Source: Erpobdella octoculata (lineage: Eukaryota; Annelida; Clitellata; Hirudinida; Erpobdellidae). Taken from it: DNA of 64,000 bases. Below, piece after piece: positions 48,599 through 61,215 of this stretch. Both the position numbers and the translations under genes were made by a program. Where the stretch lies: the NCBI GenBank assembly GCA_963978895.1, contig OZ022242.1, forward strand, positions 30,273,806 to 30,337,805, read 5' to 3'. Under the pieces are notes generated by a model. That model worked only from the letters and a program-made list of their open reading frames with translations. It ran no database searches and was not told the origin of the DNA. Within the stretch, counting starts at the first letter, position 1. Each line of letters opens with the position of its first letter.

Positions 48599-48772
48599 GC
48601 CTTTTTTTTTATAATAGTTTATAGTCTTTTACACCAGGTGTTTTAAGACTGATATGGCGGTTTGTTAGAAGTACCTAAGTACTTCCTGTCGTGGATCATT
48701 ATTTGATCTTTTTGATTTTTCCCTCCTCCTTCCTCCAGGCTTGGGACTTGTCTGCAGAAGCAAGGCGGAGTT
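48599..48772 (-). mobile_element. SINE (family S1) with 10-bp target duplication
   Basis: Poly-T at the left (poly-A on the minus strand), body CACCAGGTGTTTTAAGACTG, then TACTTCCTGTCGTGGATCAT and CCAGGCTTGGGACTTGTCTG. AAAGTTCCCA flanks both sides (48,589-48,598 and 48,773-48,782). Same family as 20,542-20,726. Confidence 0.88.
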
Positions 48773-49179
48773 AAAGTTCCCAAACCGCGCTATGGGCCTC
48801 ATCTTTTTTCTACATCCCTCGATTGTCGGGTGATACAGGAGCGTTTAATACGCCTTCCCCTTTTAACACGACGGTTGATAGTCACATTACTTACCTTCCC
48901 TAACTTCCTCTACAGGGGCATCTGGCGTAATGTAGGGAAGTGTGGGAGGTGGTCCGTCCCACAACACACTTGATGGGAAAATTAAGAAAAAACCATTTTG
49001 AATTAGATTTTATTCCCCTCCATAGTCATCGATTTATTTTTAGAAAATGCCAGGAACTGGACGTCCGTTTTCCCCAAATAACCAACCCGGCCCGCGGGTT
49101 GACCCGATCTGCGGACAATTCCAGTGTGAACAATGAACAGCGAAACATCATAAATATACAGCTTCTTGTGCTATCACAA

Positions 49180-49720
49180 GCACCTTCTATTACTGGCAGT
49201 GCCGCGTCGCACTTACAGTAACGTCAACAAATAATAAAAGTGCGCGCACTATCAGTAGTTTACAAAGGCTATTGCCAGTGCTAGAACGCTCACTGTCAAT
49301 AGCCTTTTCTTATTGACAGTGAGCGCACTATTTATATAATGAATAGGCTATCGACACTGCCAAGTTGCTCACTGTTAATAGCCTATTGGTTTTATCACCA
49401 GTGCGCGCACTGCCAATAGCACCGACCCAACAAAATCGTCAAAATAATTTAAGTGCGCGCACTATCAATAGCACCGACTATTACGGCAGTGCGCCTACGC
49501 ATTAGCAAAAAAATCGCCAAATAATTCCAGTGCGCGCACTGTAAGTATTGCGAAAGCTATTAACAGTGCTACGACGCTCACTGCCAATAGCTATTTCTTA
49601 GTTGCAGTGAGCGTACTATATATAGCACAAACAGCTATTGACCATGCCGATTCGCTCACTGGCAATAGCCTATTGGTTTTATCACCAGTGCGCGCACTGC
49701 CGATAGCACCGACCTAAAAT
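49180..49720. repeat. GTGCGCAC-type repeat array, part 2 (about 270-280-bp tandem units)
   Basis: The block ATAGCCTATTGGTTTTATCA then CCAGTGCGCGCACTGCC recurs at about 49,378 and 49,664. Between are CACTATCAATAGCACCGACT and CGCTCACTG variants. Dense small palindromes occur throughout. No coding. Confidence 0.8.
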
Positions 49721-49887
49721 AACCAATGATCGAATCAATTTCCTGCGTTATATTTTAATCGGATGTTCTTTTCGTTCAGACTTAAGCTGAAATCCTCGAT
49801 CATAAATCTGTTTCAAATATTTTACGAAGAAATAGCTGACGAAATAATCTCGCAACGATCAAACAAAATTATAACCTACCAGTATAC

Positions 49888-50019
49888 ATAGATTGAGACT
49901 AATTGAGAGATGCCATAAGCCAATCCTCCGGCTACAGCCAAGAAACCCAAACCAGCTCCGGCGCCCTTTCCACCTTTAACTAATTTATTAAAGATCGTAG
50001 TCAACTTTTCTCCGTCCAT
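49888..50019 (-). CDS. Orphan first exon resembling prohibitin-2
   Basis: From an ATG at 50,019 the exon encodes 44 residues beginning MDGEKLTTIFNKLVKGGKGA and continuing GLGFLAVAGGLAYGISQ. The Gly-rich, Lys-rich lead, the short hydrophobic helix and the ending YGISQ are characteristic of the N-terminus of prohibitin-2, an inner mitochondrial membrane scaffold protein. The donor may be GTATAC after 49,888 or GTAGGT about 11 nt further on. The next exon should start near VEGGHRA, but nothing like it is found down to the gap. It is either a gene with a very long first intron reaching beyond the gap, or a broken copy. The assignment rests on a short peptide. Confidence 0.5.
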
Positions 50020-51278
50020 CTTATTCTTAACAACAACTGCAACAAGTGATCGACCTTCACAGACACAACGACCAAGATAAACTAGACATGTGCTTATCGA
50101 ATGCCAAAGAAATATTGTGTTCAAATATGCAAGATAACAATGGCATTTTTTAGCTAGCTAACAATAATGTAAAGAATTGCTTAGAAATTCAAAATAATTT
50201 TATGGTTTAGAAAAAATATCGGTTTGTTAAAGCAAAAAAAAATATTGCGATTGGCTAGTTACCAAATAATCATGCTGGCAATAATTTGACTCATGCGTTA
50301 TTCAAAATAACTTACTTTTTTAGAATAATAAAATGTGCGTGACCTATTCTTTGAATTAAATGTAGTATGAGCGAGTCAGTTGAGCTCCAATTAAGGTTTT
50401 GCTGAATCGCCGCCACTGAGCTAGTTGACTATATACTGGCTAACATTTATTTTTCTTAAAGAAAATGAGCTACGACTACCCCTCCCCCAAGTCACCGACC
50501 ATTTTGAAAAAAAGTTGGCGAAAATAAATAAGCTTACGACTAAAGTATCACGACTCCGTATGCGGTCATCGAATATTTTTCAGGATATAAAAGTAGACGA
50601 CAATCACTCGGCCGGCAATTTCTAGATTTGTTTATTATATATTTAAATCGATGACCCCTGTGTCGGGGTTGTATATTATAGTGTATGGGTGGCCCTCTGT
50701 GTCGGGACTATGTGTAAGCGGGATAGGTTTTTTAACTTTCAAAATAGATTGATGAATTAATGACTGGGAAGGAGTAGGACCTATCTATATGTCATCTTAC
50801 CCCATTTTCAAAAAGGATAATACAACACTAATTCTCAAAAAATTGTGGGTGGGTTCGGCATCTCTCAATTAATCCAGGGTTTTAATTCCGGCATGTCTCC
50901 CGTTTTTTTCCAAGAAAAATGAATGCGACTTTTATTAAAATATTAGATAAAAAACACCTCTAATAATAAAGCGAGAGCAAACATACATTTGTGATTGATC
51001 TAAAATCTAAGTCGAAATGGCAATGTTGTAGTGTTGTACCTACAATTTAATTAAGTTTTTTGAGTCTGTAACTAGTATTTAATGGATAAATTTAAGACAT
51101 AAAGAAATACCTATAAGATATCGAAGACTAATTAAAGATATAAACAATGCCCCAAAAACGTTTAATACGAATTTATATAATATATCATCAAAAACGACAC
51201 GAAAATAATTTTTCAAATAACAGAAATAAAATTAGATACATCAAATTTTTTGAACTATAATATTTCTTTTTTAGAAAT
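50020..51278. other. Intergenic region between the prohibitin-2-like and NAP1-like exons
   Basis: No exon or repeat recognised. It would contain the promoter of the prohibitin-2-like exon and the 3' UTR of the NAP1-like gene, both on the minus strand. Confidence 0.4.
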
Positions 51279-51795
51279 TCATTTACTATTATTATATTTC
51301 CTATTCATTTTATTAGTTGAACCGGACCCGATGGCGATGTGCTTACGCGCACCGCCTTCGTTAGCAGCACCATCATCATCATCACCATCATCTTCGCTGG
51401 TATTATCGCTCGTGCTGCTTAAAAGGCCTTCGTCACTCTCCGAGCCAGACGAAGAGCTACTGTCAGCGCTTCCAAAGTCCGAGACGTCCCCCATATAGTA
51501 GAGCAGAGCCATCGGTACGATGTCGTCTTTGATGTGCCAGCCGATTTGGAAGTCACGATCCAACATGGCGGCGTCTTCGACACCCTGATTTTTGTTAATA
51601 TAAAACTGAAGTTATTTATTGAAAATTTGTTCAAAAAATTATCGAAGCATTTTGAATTAGTAACCTCATTTTTTTTCTAAAAAATTACCAAGTTATAATT
51701 AAGTATGAGACTATATTTATCCTATAACAGAATCATATATAATTGATTGACGAAAGAATATAACACAAATCTCACCAGCTCCACATTATCTGGTA
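51279..51795 (-). CDS. NAP1-like nucleosome assembly protein, last two coding exons
   Basis: A 20-nt micro-exon (51,776-51,795, flanked by TACAG and GTGAG; phase 1 to 0) encodes xPDNVEL. The last exon (51,279-51,584) encodes GVEDAAMLDRDFQIGWHIKD, continues DIVPMALLYYMGD, and then has an acidic, Ser-rich tail (SSSSSGSESDEG, SEDDGDDDDG). This matches the end of the NAP fold in NAP1 and SET histone chaperones (pattern D-A-x-L-x-x-D-F-x-I-G ... I-x-P-x-A-x-x-Y-x-x-G followed by an acidic tail). NAP1-family proteins bind H2A-H2B. The body of the protein should be encoded to the right on the minus strand but is not found between the ATT microsatellite and copy C, nor inside 59,551-64,000. Confidence 0.72.
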
Positions 51796-51820
51796 CTGTA
51801 GAGAAAAACATCAAAAACTG

Positions 51821-52096
<276 letters not shown>

Positions 52097-52712
52097 ATAA
52101 CCATCACGTTAAAACTAAAGCATCACGTGATCTGAGCGGGAACGTCAATTAGGGGAGAGGGAGAAAAGCAATGCCCCCTGATTTTGAAGTGGGATCCCTG
52201 GCGTTGAATTGGGATCTGGGCTCCCTGGCGTTGAAGTATTATGTCTTTTTTTAAAAGTCGTCCACATAGACGGTTGAAAAGTTTTTTGATTTTTTTATGG
52301 AAAAACTACAATACTACTGCCATCGCCCCGGTCATCAATCAACTGTTTTGGAAAACAAGTTAAGCCCTATGAAGAAAACGTTTGGAGAGTTTGGGTCCTT
52401 TCAACATCTTGTCTCTCGTGGGTTTGCTGATATGACATCCCTGGATCCGGAAGCGTAGCGAGGAGACAGGGCGGTACAGTTGTTCCCGGGTGCAGGGTTG
52501 GAGGGGGCTCATTTTCAGTAAGCAAAACATTTTTTGTTATTATTTTTCTGTATCTAGCAATTTCTATGGCTTCCACTACCCCCCCCGTCATCAGGTTTTT
52601 TGGAAGAAAAAAAATTAAAAGAGGGTTTCAAACCCCTCCCCCCGGTGATCAGGTTTTTTGGAAGAAAAAAGCAAAAGAGGTTATGTAGGGGGCGAAGATT
52701 TTGGGTTTTGTT
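52097..52712. other. Sequence left of the copy C junction
   Basis: C-rich and repeat-like (CCGGAAGCGTAGCGAGGAGA; two copies of ATCAGGTTTTTTGGAAGAAA near 52,590 and 52,650). No NAP1 exon was found. The duplicated segment starts abruptly at 52,713. Confidence 0.5.
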
Positions 52713-55700
52713 CTATGAAGTTTTTCAACTATCTTAAAAGCTTGATTTTAATTGTTAAAATTAACTTTCACTTGTTCATACGATGTCTGGAAATGCATCG
52801 AAGCCTTCCATGATGAACGCTGACATCTGGTTTAAAAAACTCAACGTTCACTAAGCTCATCCTCACGGAACTTACCTGTTGACTATTGGGTAGATTCAAA
52901 GAGACAGCGTGGATGTTATTTGGTTATTTTATAATTATGTAACCTAGATTTAAAAAACAAGACAGGCGCTTGCGATGATCAAACTCTAGTAAACATTACG
53001 CAATAAAAGGTTTTGATGAAAATCAAAAGGTCTGGGAATGATCAGCGTAATTTGTAACAACAGAATAGTTGGTAAACTATTAAACTATAAAAATGTATTC
53101 ACGTTAAAATGCAAAAAGGTTCTTCAACAAACTTGGCAAACTTGATCACATTTATTTCTATATGTTTCAACTAAACCCTTCAACGCTTACAGTTTGCCTT
53201 GTTTACGACGATGGTTTGAAGCAAATCAACATGGTTGATCCACTCCCTACAGTTCAATCATTTCTTTTCATGAATGAAATTTCACCTGAATTTTTCAATC
53301 TAACATCTGGAACATGTTCTCAACGAACAAAACTTTCAAAACCAGGTTTGAATTTTTTCATATTTTTGTGCTTGAATAAAATCAAGATTTCTATTCTGAG
53401 CAATAAAAGCATTAAAAAAATATTTCTCACGCCTCAAAACATAGATTAAACCGAGAACCTTTATGGTGATGAGCAGAAGAAACTTTGCGCCACAAGAAGA
53501 TTCACAAATAAGTTTAAATAAATAAAATAATGACTTTAAATAAAATGTTTCCCTATGTCAAAACACTCTATTTGTGAGTCCTAGAGAGTTTGTTAGTTGA
53601 GTTCAATCTGATAACATTTAACAATAACTGAGCTACGTTATGCTTTCAGTGCTTTTATACAATAAGATCAGCAAAATAAAGTAACTAAATACTATTCTTT
53701 AAGATCAAACTTCAATAACACTCAGTCCAATGTCTTTCGTCGATCCGTACACTTATCTTTTGGCACCTACAAATGTGAGCACAGTCAGTAATTGGAAAAA
53801 AAGTTTATCAAGTGATAACGAAGCTGAAAAGATTTTCAAAGTCTGGTTATTTTATTCCAAATTTATATTCAATTGACGTTAAAACTCGTTTTAATTAGAT
53901 TACAAAGAATTTCAGCTATTAAGCACATGTTAACGTTAAATTAACTTTGTTCAGAAATTTTATATTTACTAGTTGTAATATATGTGTTTAATTTATTCAA
54001 GCCTGGGGTGAGAGAAGCAATTATTGCAACAGCAAAAGCAGAGGAACTATGGAAAAATAAAGACTTAATCTATGACAAGATTGTTTGGAGAAATTTAGTA
54101 ACAAAAGAAGGAGTATTTAGAAAACTTCCCGGCACTCGAATGCCTCAAAATTACGATGCCACACAAAGGCCATGGTAAAATATTATGGGATAAGTACAAA
54201 TTCCATATGCCATTTTTAAAACAAGAATTTTATATCTGACAAAATCAAGTACAATATAGAATAGACTTTAAAGCTTTAAATAACAAATATTTCAGTTAAA
54301 ATACAAATAAATGTATTTATATTAATAAATGTACAAACATTAAATAATTCCAGGTATCTCCTCGCTTCAGCCGAACAAGGCAATATTGTTGTGTCAGGTC
54401 CATCTACTGACTTTTCTCGTACGGGTTGCTACATTTCTTTTAGTAAAGCCATTCCCATTAAAAGGTCAAATTGTGATTTCTAAATTCTGTTGTTTAAAAA
54501 ATATTTCATTTGCTTTTTAATTTATTCTTTCCATCAGTTGCAACTCAGGTCATAAAAAATCATTATTCTAGTTCTAACATTACTTATCAGTTGAACGTGT
54601 GGGTCCTTTCAACAGGCCACAATGTTGGCTAAAATAACGTTTCTGCGTGCTGAGCCAAATTTGCTGAATAATTTTGGACAATAAGGAAAAACTTGATTCC
54701 GAGCAAGAGTAGTTTTCAAGAGAATGAGCCGAATCTCTAGGTTATGCCCAATGATCTGAGCCCTCGGAAAAATAGGGCTGCCGTAGTGATTCAGTTGGCT
54801 CAGTTGAGGAGGTTGGAGAGTTCTTTGCGACCACATGTCTCAAGATCAGTGCATTTAGAGACACGAGGTCAGAAAATGACAATGCAGTTTAGTTACAGAC
54901 TAAATAGCGTGGGGTCGTCAGTGACCAAGTGATCGACAGTCAAGTGTAAAAAAATTTTTGATTTGGAGCGGTTTTTCATTCCTCAACGCAAAATTAGAGG
55001 AACGCATATGCTCCAGCGCAATTAGAAAGAACTATGTCAGACAATCGAAAAAGATTTATTGAGCACAATAAAAACAAATCTATTTAGAACAGAATTAATT
55101 TTGTAATAGAAAACTCCGTGCTGGGCATGTCAAATTTATAAAAAAAAACATTTTAGTTTTTGCAGCAGTTGTATTAAATAAAAGCAAAATTTTATTTTAT
55201 TATTTGTTTTGAACTAACGATCTTTATTTAATTAGACTAAAATCAAAACCATTTTGCATCAGCAAAACATATTTAATATTAATCTAAAAAACCACAGACT
55301 AAAAATTTTTATTTTAGTTTTGCGTTTCTACAGCGGAAGCAAATCTGGCGGCAAGCAAGTTTCAGCTTCCATGAATATAGTCATTGATCGGGATTACGTT
55401 CATCAAATGTTTCTTGAGGCTTTTCAAAACTGTCAAAGCGAAAAGTGTTTACAAAATTTTAGTACTTTTTAAAATTAAAAAAATGTATTAATTATTGTAC
55501 GCATGTTAACTAATTTTTGCAGTTATGCTTGTTTGGTTGTCGACCGAAGCGGATTTATAAAAATAAGATCAGTATCTGGTCAAATATTGACCGAATGTGA
55601 TAAACAGGCACATATAACATGCGAAGAAAAAGATGTAGCTAACGTACTTATACAAGAAAATATTCTTCAAAGTCTCTTTTGTATGGACTACAGTGTTGAA

Positions 55701-58700
55701 AGTAATAAAATAACCAAATTCTGGGAGGTAAATTTTTAAAGATTTTTGTTAAACTTCGCATCTTACTTTTGCTAAGCATTTCAAAACATTTTTGGTAATT
55801 TTTCAGATCAAGTTAAACGTTGAATCACGGGAATTTAAAAACTTTCAAATTTATTCAATTTCTAACACAAATGTTTTTGTTATCGTCAAAAACTCAACTG
55901 GACCAGATCAGTCAACTTGCCGATGTACATATTCAGGAACGGTAATTGTTTCTTTTAAACAACTTAAAAGCCATTTTTATACATATGTTTTGAATAAGTA
56001 ATTTTTTAATTTAGATATTATCGCCGGACCCAAAATAATGTCAAAACAAAAACCGATATAATTGTTATCATTTGAATGGCCACTTTTTTAGCTTTTAGCG
56101 GAGAAAATTGTATTATTAGTTGTTTTTATAATATAAACTAAAATGAAACAATATGTTAGTTTTTAATATTTGAATTTATTTATGAAGATATTTTTTCTGA
56201 AATGTTGATATAGCCCAATCACCATGTTCAGAGTGTTTTTGCTGATGCTAAAAATATTTTGCTGAAAAACCAATTTACAAAAATAACGGTCAAATATGTT
56301 TTGATAAATGTTGGTGAAAAATATTTAAAATATTTGTAATTTAAAATATTATAATATTTAACACAATCACAGGCAAGCCCATCTTGCATTCAGCCAGATT
56401 CGGCGTGCGAATATCCGTGCTATTTTGAAAGGAACATGTGCGACATGAGTTCTTGGTAATTATTAATTAATTTGTTTATTTGTTTTATTATGATTTTGCA
56501 ATAAAACAATAAATATAATTAACCAGGAGTATTAATACATCTACCATTTATCCTTGTGTTTTTTCTCCGGTTTTGTTGAACTCCGAAGACTCTGTACCGA
56601 ACTCAAGCGAAACAGAAATCGTTTCAAAGCTGTGTCTTTGTTCTAATCTCAACTGCACTGGTTAGTAAACTAAAATAACGTTTGATTGAAAAAAACAGTT
56701 TTTTACTAATAAAAATTGATGTATATCAAAAGTATGAACGTTTAAATTAACAAATTTGCATTCATTCTAACTAATTTGCCTCTTAATCAAGAAGAGCTTT
56801 TTTAATATGCAAAGTATTTGGTTTTGTTGCTGCTAGTTTACTAACACAGAAAAAAATTGAACAAGTAAATATTTCCTATTTCGCTACTAAATAATATTTT
56901 TAAAGAATTTTATTTAGACTTACCATGGGTTTAAAATTTCTTTCTTTCTTTCTTTAGCACACTTATAACTTGTTATTTCGTTTAAACTGCCGTCATTGCT
57001 ACTTTTATTGCAGTTTTAGGTACTTAGTCTATTAATTTTATAACAGGTTTACCTGTAAACATTTTCCTAACTGATATTTTATTTTTTTTTAATTTTGTAT
57101 AATTTTACAATTAATTAATTAATCTAATAAATAAATTTCTAGAATTAAACAAGCTCCTAAACAAGTAGCATTGAAATTGGAATATTTTGGAAAAAATAAA
57201 AATCACCCAAATTAGCTGAAAAACACAAATAACTACAAATCAATAAATAGGTCATTTTGTTTTAAGCTGGCGCTCCATAGAAAAAAATCACAGAATCGAG
57301 GGTGCAGATTTTTCTATAAAACTTTTTTACGACAAATGTTTAGTTGTACAGTTTATTAATAACAGCTGCTACTACGGGAGTTGTATTAACAAGCGGAACA
57401 ACAATCAGAACAGCAAATACAACAACAAATAAAGCAATCTCATCGACACCTCCATCATCCACACAGCAGATAAGTTCAATCAAAGAATCTCCACCAGCTT
57501 CTGACAGTATTATTTACTTTTCTGATGCCTATGTTAAATCATTCAACATGTATGATAAATATGAATTGTTAACTTATAAAATTTTAAAAATAAATATAAG
57601 GAGGAATTAAATTTTACTTAAATAAAACTAAACCCATCCATGATTTTTAAAGCTAAAACGGTTTTTAGGGTTTGTTTTTTTTTATGAGCAATTTAAAACT
57701 CAGGCATGCCAGATACCAGTAAAGAAAGGAATATTAAATACAAAATACATTATTGCAAAATCATCGCACAATCGGTTCTGCAAACTTTCAACATCAATGA
57801 TTTTATTTACGATGGCAGTATAATTTTAATTTGTACTGCCAACAGCAATTACGGGATCTTCAATCACTAGCAGTACAACAACCAGCACTACAACTACAGC
57901 ATTTTCGAACTCTCCAGCGCCATCTTCAACCACACAACAGATGAGTTCAACCAGTGGATCTCTTCCAGCATCAAACCTCCCAGTTGCACTCGGAGTCGGA
58001 CTTGGACTTCCGCTTGGAATCCTGCTATCTGTTTTTATAATTCTCTTTGTGTTCAGAATTAAACTTAACAAATGCATAAACTCAACAAAGAAATCTCCGA
58101 CAACGATAATTGATGTACCTGGAAACTTATACATAAGGGACAGAACAAACAGCAGACAATATTCTGACAATATTGATAGTCTTTCTGATGCCTATGCTTG
58201 ATTGCACTAAATGTATGTTAAAAAACAATTTCTAAACATAACTAATGTAAAATATGTTTTTTTAATTGTTATTTAACCGATTAAAACTTTTAACATGCTT
58301 GCATTACAGAACCGATAAAAAATTCTTTTGCAAATCCTTGTTTTTTTCAATTTTTTCAAATGTTTTTATTTAATTTCACTTGTTTATTGTCACAGACCAA
58401 ATCAAAATTGTTTTAGATGCGCTATTTTAAAATCAAAAGTTTTCCGGTTCGAGTCTCAGTAAAACCGTTTTTGTATTTTTACAAACTTTCTCTGTACGCA
58501 AATCTTGCAAGTAAAATTTAACTATCATTTTGACTAGCTAGGAAGCTGAAACTTTCAACATAGTTTTATATTGAATGACAATACATAATTAAATTAAAAA
58601 AACAAACTTAATTTGAACATCTTTCGTATTTCTAAATCGAGTGTATTTGAAATTAAAGTTTGTGTTGAAAAACTCGTTTTTCCTTTACTTGTTTTATATT

Positions 58701-59551
58701 TTTTCCGTAGGGCATTAACATGAAATTTAATTATTTTAATACTTGTAATTTGTAATGAAATTAAAACGTTTGTTAAATATTTTTTATTACCGTTTGTTTG
58801 CATGTTTGCTTGATTGTTAAAAAACTAATTTTACTTTTCAGTTTAAAAAATGGTAGTTTTTATTTCTCACAAACCAATTCCAAAATATGAATGATTTGAA
58901 AATAACCTGTTTTTCGGAGTCCGTAATTTAAAGCTTATTTGTCATAATGACGTATCACATTTTTTTCAATCCCAGTCCAACAGAGACAAAAAGAAAATGT
59001 TTGCAAATTGCTGATTGGTTAACACTTTATTCGCCAATCTATCGAAAAAGTGTTACAACCGCCATTGTAAAACAAGTAAAGAAAAAAACGAGTTTTTCCA
59101 CACAAACTTATATTTCAGATACACTCCATTTAGAAATACGGAATTATGTATTGTCATCTAATTTAAAGCTATGCTGAACGTTTCAGCTTCCTAGCTAGTC
59201 AAAAAGCTAGTTAAATTTTACTTGTAAGATTTGCGTACAGGGAAAACCACACACACACAAACAGAAATTGTAACCTAAATAAAAATTTGTAAAAAAATAT
59301 TTAAAAATTTTTTAATTTTTTTTTTAAATTCTTTTACTACTTTTGCAAAATGCTAGGAAGGAATAGTTAATTAATTACAATTGTTTATCGCTGTAAAATT
59401 TAGAGAAGACGATTTTGGGATTCCAAACACGTAGTTAGTAAAAGCATTTAAAAAACAGAACTTTCCAACAAATTTTATCCAAATCTAATGAATTGTCGTG
59501 TTTTTTGGTCAAAATGAAAATTAATTAACATGAGGAGTTACTTCATTTAGA
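52713..59551 (+). repeat. Duplicated segment, copy 2
   Basis: Near-identical to 35,274-42,125, with scattered single-base changes and a few short indels (for example 6 nt in exon 21a). Unlike copy 1 it continues past the shared end into unique sequence at 59,552. Confidence 0.95.
53171..58201 (+). pseudogene. Copy C: 5'-truncated copy of gene B exons 12-21
   Basis: Exons equivalent to gene B 12-21: 53,171-53,345; 53,704-53,840; 54,002-54,174; 54,354-54,464; 55,334-55,444; 55,523-55,727; 55,807-55,941; 56,373-56,455; 56,527-56,660; 57,846-58,201, plus the alternative 57,366-57,610. All frames stay open and all donors and acceptors are kept except the acceptor of the first exon, where TTTCAG has become TTTCAA. 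Coding changes from gene B include Ile-to-Met in the first exon, Leu-to-Ser in VVLGPS, Gly-to-Val in exon 20 and Ala-to-Gly plus Pro-to-Leu in the stalk. No signal peptide, VWA or first Cache exons precede it; unrelated sequence does. It cannot make a full protein as assembled. If the duplication is an assembly artefact, these are the second allele's exons. Confidence 0.8.
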
Positions 59552-60516
59552 TGCAAATGATATCATTAAACAAGAGTATTATATTAAATCTCAACTCATA
59601 AATTGTAGTTAATCTAAACTTATAAATTACAATAAATCTTAACTTAAAGGTCTTAACTAATTTTATTTTTTTTTATTACAAACTTTTATTTAGGTTACAA
59701 TTTCTGTTTGTGTATGTCTTTCTCTGTACGCAAATCTTGCATGTAAAATTTAATCAGCTTTTTGACTAGCTAGGAAGCTGAAACTTTCAGCATAGTTTCA
59801 TATTATGAAAATTCATGATTTAATTAAAAAAACATCTGTGTTCAAAAACTTGTTTTTTCCTTTACTTTCAAATATATATAACCAAAGAAAACTATGTAAA
59901 GAGACATTACGACAGTATTGACAATGGTTTGCCAACAAACAAAACCAATAATGTGTTTTTTATTGTTTAAGTCTTCTACACCAAGTGTTTTGAAACTCTA
60001 AGAACAGTATTTAAAACAATTGAAAGTTAATTAGAAAAATAAAGGAATGCTTGTAAGATAACTGAATTAAACTTTAAATTCTGTTGAAGTTGGTTAATTT
60101 TATGATCGCCTGAGCTTCTAAATGCCCTCGGACATCCCGTAGACATCCGGACAAGGCAAAGTTAATAAGAGTATGTAAAATATCTTAGTGCTTCTTATTC
60201 TAGATTATAATTTTATTATTTTCATTTTCTCTTCTTTTTTTATCCAGGCATGGAACTGGCTCGCAATTATCGAGGCAGGGTTACTAATTAATATAGTTCA
60301 TAACACAAACCTTTAAAAAAAAAGCAGGAAAACTTTCTGAAATTAAAAAACTAAAACGTGTTTAAAATTAACAAAAGATAGTTTTCTAAATCTTTCTCAG
60401 CTACTCTCATATATTTCCCTCTGTATAGGTCGAGTAAGCAAAAATTGGCCTTGGGAAAATTGGTCTTCTGACTATTTGCACTTGTCAGTTGGCAATAGCG
60501 ACAATTGGTCTTTATG
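59552..60516. other. Flank right of copy C
   Basis: It contains another R1 copy (about 59,685-59,850) and split pieces of SINE S1 (CTACACCAAGTGTTTTGAAA near 59,975 and TCCAGGCATGGAACTGGCTC near 60,242). No gene was recognised. Confidence 0.5.
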
Positions 60517-60745
60517 TTAGGTTATGTTATGTTACGTTACGTTACGTTACGTTACGTTGCGTTGCGTTGCGTGGCGTTGCGTCACGTCACGTAACGTAAC
60601 GTAACGTAACGTACCGTACAGTACCGTGACGTGACGCAACGAAACGAAACGCAACCCAACGCAACGCAACGCCACGCAACGCCACGCAACGTAACGTAAC
60701 GTAACGTAACGTAACGTACCGTAACGTAACGTACCGTACCGTTGC
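60517..60745. repeat. Pentamer array GTTAC switching to GTAAC (self-complementary)
   Basis: (GTTAC)n with variants (GTTGC, GTGGC) at about 60,517-60,580 is followed by its own reverse complement (GTAAC)n, with GCAAC variants, to about 60,745. The two halves can pair into a long hairpin. The right end joins CCGTTGCTTTCTGGTACTTT, which resembles CCATTGCTTTCTGGTATCCT at the right end of the minisatellite at 43.3 kb. Confidence 0.9.
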
Positions 60746-61009
60746 TTTCTGGTACTTTGGGGTTAAACTTTAACGTCAAATTAACGCCTTGTGTTTTTGA
60801 CAAGTTATAGTACTATGCTGTAGTTTGGAAAACGTCAATCTTATCCGGACCGGCGGAACAATAACAAAAATAATCTATTTATTTAAAAATGAAAATCTGT
60901 GTTTTTTGTATGTCCTTTAATCATTGCTACAACATTCATTCAATCGTAATGAAATTTTTACACAACAATGGAGGAAGTTCAATAGAGGAAGGTTTTTGTG
61001 AAAAAATTG

Positions 61010-61215
61010 AGATCGGTCTCAAAAAGAGCGAAGAGCGAGCGGAAATGGGTACGAGAGAAGGAGCAAAAGTGGAAACTGGAGAATGAGTGAGAACGGGAAC
61101 AGAAGAGCAAGCAAGAACGTGAAAGCGACCGAGAGAGGTAGAACGAGCGGGAAAGGGAGAGGAAACGTGAAAGCGAGAAGAAACAGGAGAGCTAGCTGGA
61201 GCGGGAAAGCATAAG
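61010..61215 (-). repeat. Purine-rich minisatellite of the Helitron-like family
   Basis: Units such as GAGAGGTAGAACGAGCGGGA and AGAGCAAGCAAGAACGTGAA. It is the reverse-complement counterpart of the pyrimidine-rich arrays at 1.3, 7.6 and 44.4 kb. The terminal CTAG is not evident. Confidence 0.55.

Noticed and set aside
52367..52591. 74-codon minus-strand frame as a missing NAP1 exon
   Set aside because: No NAP-fold motif; its Pro-rich content derives from a C-rich repeat tail.
58594..58803. Open frame antisense to R1 in copy C
   Set aside because: It consists of R1 repeat sequence and is interrupted in the equivalent place of copy 1.
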